Shown one piece after another: positions 6,794-8,445 of a stretch of DNA of 8,445 nucleotides. The DNA is taken from NCBI GenBank assembly GCA_030606845.1, contig JAUWFP010000077.1:1-8445 (forward strand), read 5' to 3'. The position numbers and the translations under genes were made by a program. Every line of letters starts with the position of its first letter. Positions within the stretch are counted from its first letter, which is position 1. The notes beneath the pieces are model-generated. The model searched no databases. It was given only the letters and a program-made list of their open reading frames with translations, and had not been told where the DNA came from. The DNA comes from Anaerolineales bacterium (lineage in GTDB: Bacteria > Chloroflexota > Anaerolineae > Anaerolineales > E44-bin32).

Positions 6794-8445
6794 CTATTCG
6801 GTACCAATTGTAACTGTTGATGGTGCAGAAGTGGTTGTTGATGTTGGAGTGGGTGTGCTCGTTGGAGTAAACGTAGGCGTGCTGGTAGGAGTAGACGTGG
6901 GCGTGTTGGTTGGTGTAATTGTCGGCGCCAATGTTGATGTTGGTGTCGGTGTGGACGTGGGCATTTGTGTTGGCAAAGGGGTCTCTCGGCCTTCGCCCTC
7001 TTGCTCTCCCATTAGTTGGTTAAAAACTACTGCCAGGGAACTAATGTAAAAAATAACTCTACCAATCCCTTTGAGGTTTGCGATCTCATTAGGGGGGAGG
7101 TCCTCTGGTTGCTTGTTTGGATCCGAGTTCCATGGCGGAGGAGGTTGGCCACCTGATAAAGATTGTTTGAGTGGCTCAATCTGAGGCAAGCTATTTGTGG
7201 GCACTCTTGATCCAGGCGGTTGCCAATTCTTGCCAGCAAAATAGCTTATGGTCAGAGTCGTCAATGCTATTAGACCAATTCCTATTGCAACTATAGCCTC
7301 ATCACCCTGAATGGGTGATGCTAGTGTACCCGCTAATACGAATGCGCTTTCCTTGGGGACATTATTATGAACTTGAGAGAGGAAAGGGTGTTGATCTGGG
7401 TCGGGGATGGTTTGGAGCCAATTAGCGGCTGGTGCCAGGGTCACATCCATGACATCCTGTGCTGCTTCGTTTTGTCGCCCCAGATTGATCAAGCTCGCCT
7501 GGAGCCATCCCCCGGGATTGGACCAGATGCTCGGCACCGGTTCGAGGATTGGATCGTCAGAGGTCTGCCTGGCTTGCTGTGCCAGATAATTCTCCGTCCG
7601 ATTTCGCAAGAGTTCTTCTTCATGGCTGAAGTCCGGATCGGGCTTTGGTGGGACTGGCAGATTCTCCAACTCCCACTTCTCCTCTTTTCCCACCGGCATC
7701 CACTTGGGGACGGTCTTCGTCACAGAGGCCATCTTCGTGCCATGCTTCTCGTCTCGCCAGCCGTAGACGGGATCGCGGCGTTCTATCTCCCGATTGCGAA
7801 CAAAACGCTGCTCCTGAACAATCTTCGGCACCCAGTAACGCTCACGGGTGGTATAAGATACGCGGCGGGTTTTCACCACCGTGCGGGTCTTCCACTCATA
7901 ACGCGTACCCCTGTACAAACGATAACCACGCCGGTACCAGTAGCTCTTTTTCACCCTGTAGCGCTGACTTGTGCGGTAGCGCTCGGTCCGATATTTTTTC
8001 ACTGTGCGATATGCCCAACGGCCGCGGTCTACTTTCACGGTCTTGTAGACCGGCACTTTTTCGATCCAGCGGTTGACGCGCACGATTGCCCAGGTGCGCA
8101 CGATGTTGGGCACTTCAACTTTCTCAGTGACGGTGACGTCTTTCCAGTCGTATTTGGTTACCGTTTTCTTCGCCCAGCGTTTCCCTGCTGGCGCGGCGTA
8201 GGGTGGGGAGCTTGCATTGGAACCGCCACCATGAGCGACCAACACGCCGCCGATGCCTTTTCGTTGGAGAGCCAATGGCGTCGTGCTCACCAGGGCCATC
8301 AGCCCCGCGGCGAGCGCAACCCAGGGCGCATAGTCCGCGGGCGCGCCAACAGGTAGGGACTTGGCGACGAAGACGCCACTGCTGCCCTGCAGCCCCCACA
8401 GGCGCTCGAATTCCTCAGCCGCGATTACCTGCTTGCCAAGCGTCG
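6794..8445 (-). CDS. Membrane protein with Tyr/Arg-rich repeat block and Thr-Pro tail (partial, N-terminus beyond right edge)
   Basis: The frame has no stop from 6794 to the right edge, giving 549 complete codons (residue 1 at 8443). The first ATG, at 8299, cannot be the true start, because it would cut the transmembrane helix at 38-59 (ADYAPWVALAAGLMALVS) in half. No in-frame ATG, GTG or TTG lies upstream of it within the window. After the helix comes a very basic Tyr/Arg/Val-rich block (about 92-248), then a Pro-containing linker with a likely coiled, polar part (about 270-300). A second helix follows at about 382-404 (VAIGIGLIALTTLTISYF), then a weaker hydrophobic segment at about 460-478. 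The last 60 residues are a Thr-Pro-Ser tail. I recognise no enzymatic domain or named family. The TPR gene follows after 32 nt and may encode a partner. Function is unknown; a surface or membrane-scaffold role is only inference. Confidence 0.85.
   Translation of the reverse strand, partial: TLGKQVIAAEEFERLWGLQGSSGVFVAKSLPVGAPADYAPWVALAAGLMALVSTTPLALQRKGIGGVLVAHGGGSNASSPPYAAPAGKRWAKKTVTKYDWKDVTVTEKVEVPNIVRTWAIVRVNRWIEKVPVYKTVKVDRGRWAYRTVKKYRTERYRTSQRYRVKKSYWYRRGYRLYRGTRYEWKTRTVVKTRRVSYTTRERYWVPKIVQEQRFVRNREIERRDPVYGWRDEKHGTKMASVTKTVPKWMPVGKEEKWELENLPVPPKPDPDFSHEEELLRNRTENYLAQQARQTSDDPILEPVPSIWSNPGGWLQASLINLGRQNEAAQDVMDVTLAPAANWLQTIPDPDQHPFLSQVHNNVPKESAFVLAGTLASPIQGDEAIVAIGIGLIALTTLTISYFAGKNWQPPGSRVPTNSLPQIEPLKQSLSGGQPPPPWNSDPNKQPEDLPPNEIANLKGIGRVIFYISSLAVVFNQLMGEQEGEGRETPLPTQMPTSTPTPTSTLAPTITPTNTPTSTPTSTPTFTPTSTPTPTSTTTSAPSTVTIGTE
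6818..6982 (-). repeat. Thr-Pro-rich low-complexity tail, coding repeat
   Basis: The last 60 residues of the membrane protein (about 488-542) are a run of Thr-Pro, Thr-Ser and Pro-Thr dipeptides such as TPTSTPTSTPTFTPTSTP. In DNA this is a degenerate 6-nt periodicity, GT-rich on the plus strand. Codons for Thr and Pro vary from unit to unit. Such tails are common in extracellular or glycosylated linkers, and are frequent in Anaerolineae proteins as I recall them. Confidence 0.85.
7763..8113 (-). repeat. Pair of related 23-residue units flanking the Arg/Tyr core
   Basis: Residues 111-133 (8113 to 8045) and 205-227 (7831 to 7763) of the membrane protein align without gaps. Identical positions are V-P-x-I-V at the start, V-R at places 11-12 and P-V-Y at the end, or nine identities in 23. 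They bracket a 70-residue core (8029 to 7820) with about 18 Arg, 7 Lys, 11 Tyr and 4 Trp but only four acidic residues. The alternation of Val/Tyr/Trp with charged residues suggests beta strands. Confidence 0.55.

Noticed and set aside
6783..7049. An 88-codon plus-strand frame encoding Val-Gly-Val repeats, resembling an elastin-like protein.
   Set aside because: It is the exact antisense image of the Thr-Pro tail of the minus-strand gene. The repeat arises from the complementary hexamer period.
7367..8356. A 329-codon open frame on the plus strand opposite the Tyr/Arg-rich gene, with a GGGGA upstream of its ATG.
   Set aside because: The minus-strand frame is longer and open to the edge. It has clear membrane helices, internal repeats and a Thr-Pro tail, and agrees in direction with every other gene. 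The plus-strand product is His/Pro/Leu/Cys-rich without any recognisable domain, as expected of an antisense shadow in GC-rich DNA.

Overview
The window carries five protein-coding genes, all on the minus strand. They are described here in transcription order, from right to left. I see no rRNA, tRNA, CRISPR array or insertion sequence. The Thr-Pro-rich tail of the first gene, together with the small zinc-ribbon/membrane proteins and a moderate GC content, suggests an environmental bacterium of the Chloroflexota (Anaerolineae-like). That assignment rests on protein style only and is a weak inference.

Right part (8445 to 5304): a membrane protein gene runs in from beyond the right edge and ends at 6794. 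It has a transmembrane helix, a strongly basic Tyr/Arg/Val-rich block, two further hydrophobic segments and a Thr-Pro tail. It is followed after 32 nt by a 485-residue tetratricopeptide-repeat protein, probably in the same transcript. The membrane gene changes base composition sharply near 7380. Its upstream part is about 60-70% GC in the lines I counted, while its downstream part and the TPR gene are about 37-52%.

Middle part (5303 to 2560): a 322-nt gap with no gene comes first. A two-gene unit follows: a 598-residue protein (zinc ribbon, long acidic disordered linker, second zinc ribbon, two-helix membrane hairpin), then, 25 nt later, a 199-residue soluble protein with a zinc ribbon at each end. 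Neither is recognised as a named family. Their pairing suggests a shared job, perhaps a membrane-anchored and a soluble partner.

Left part (2559 to 1): a 253-nt intergenic region holds a hairpin, a good -10 box and possibly a degenerate LexA-type site. It is followed by uvrA, the damage-sensing ATPase of nucleotide excision repair. uvrA starts at 2306 and is cut by the left edge at codon 768 of an expected 940-960.

The least explained element is the Tyr/Arg-rich membrane protein with its TPR neighbour. The two-gene zinc-ribbon unit is second. Nothing in the window proves a new defence or mobile system.
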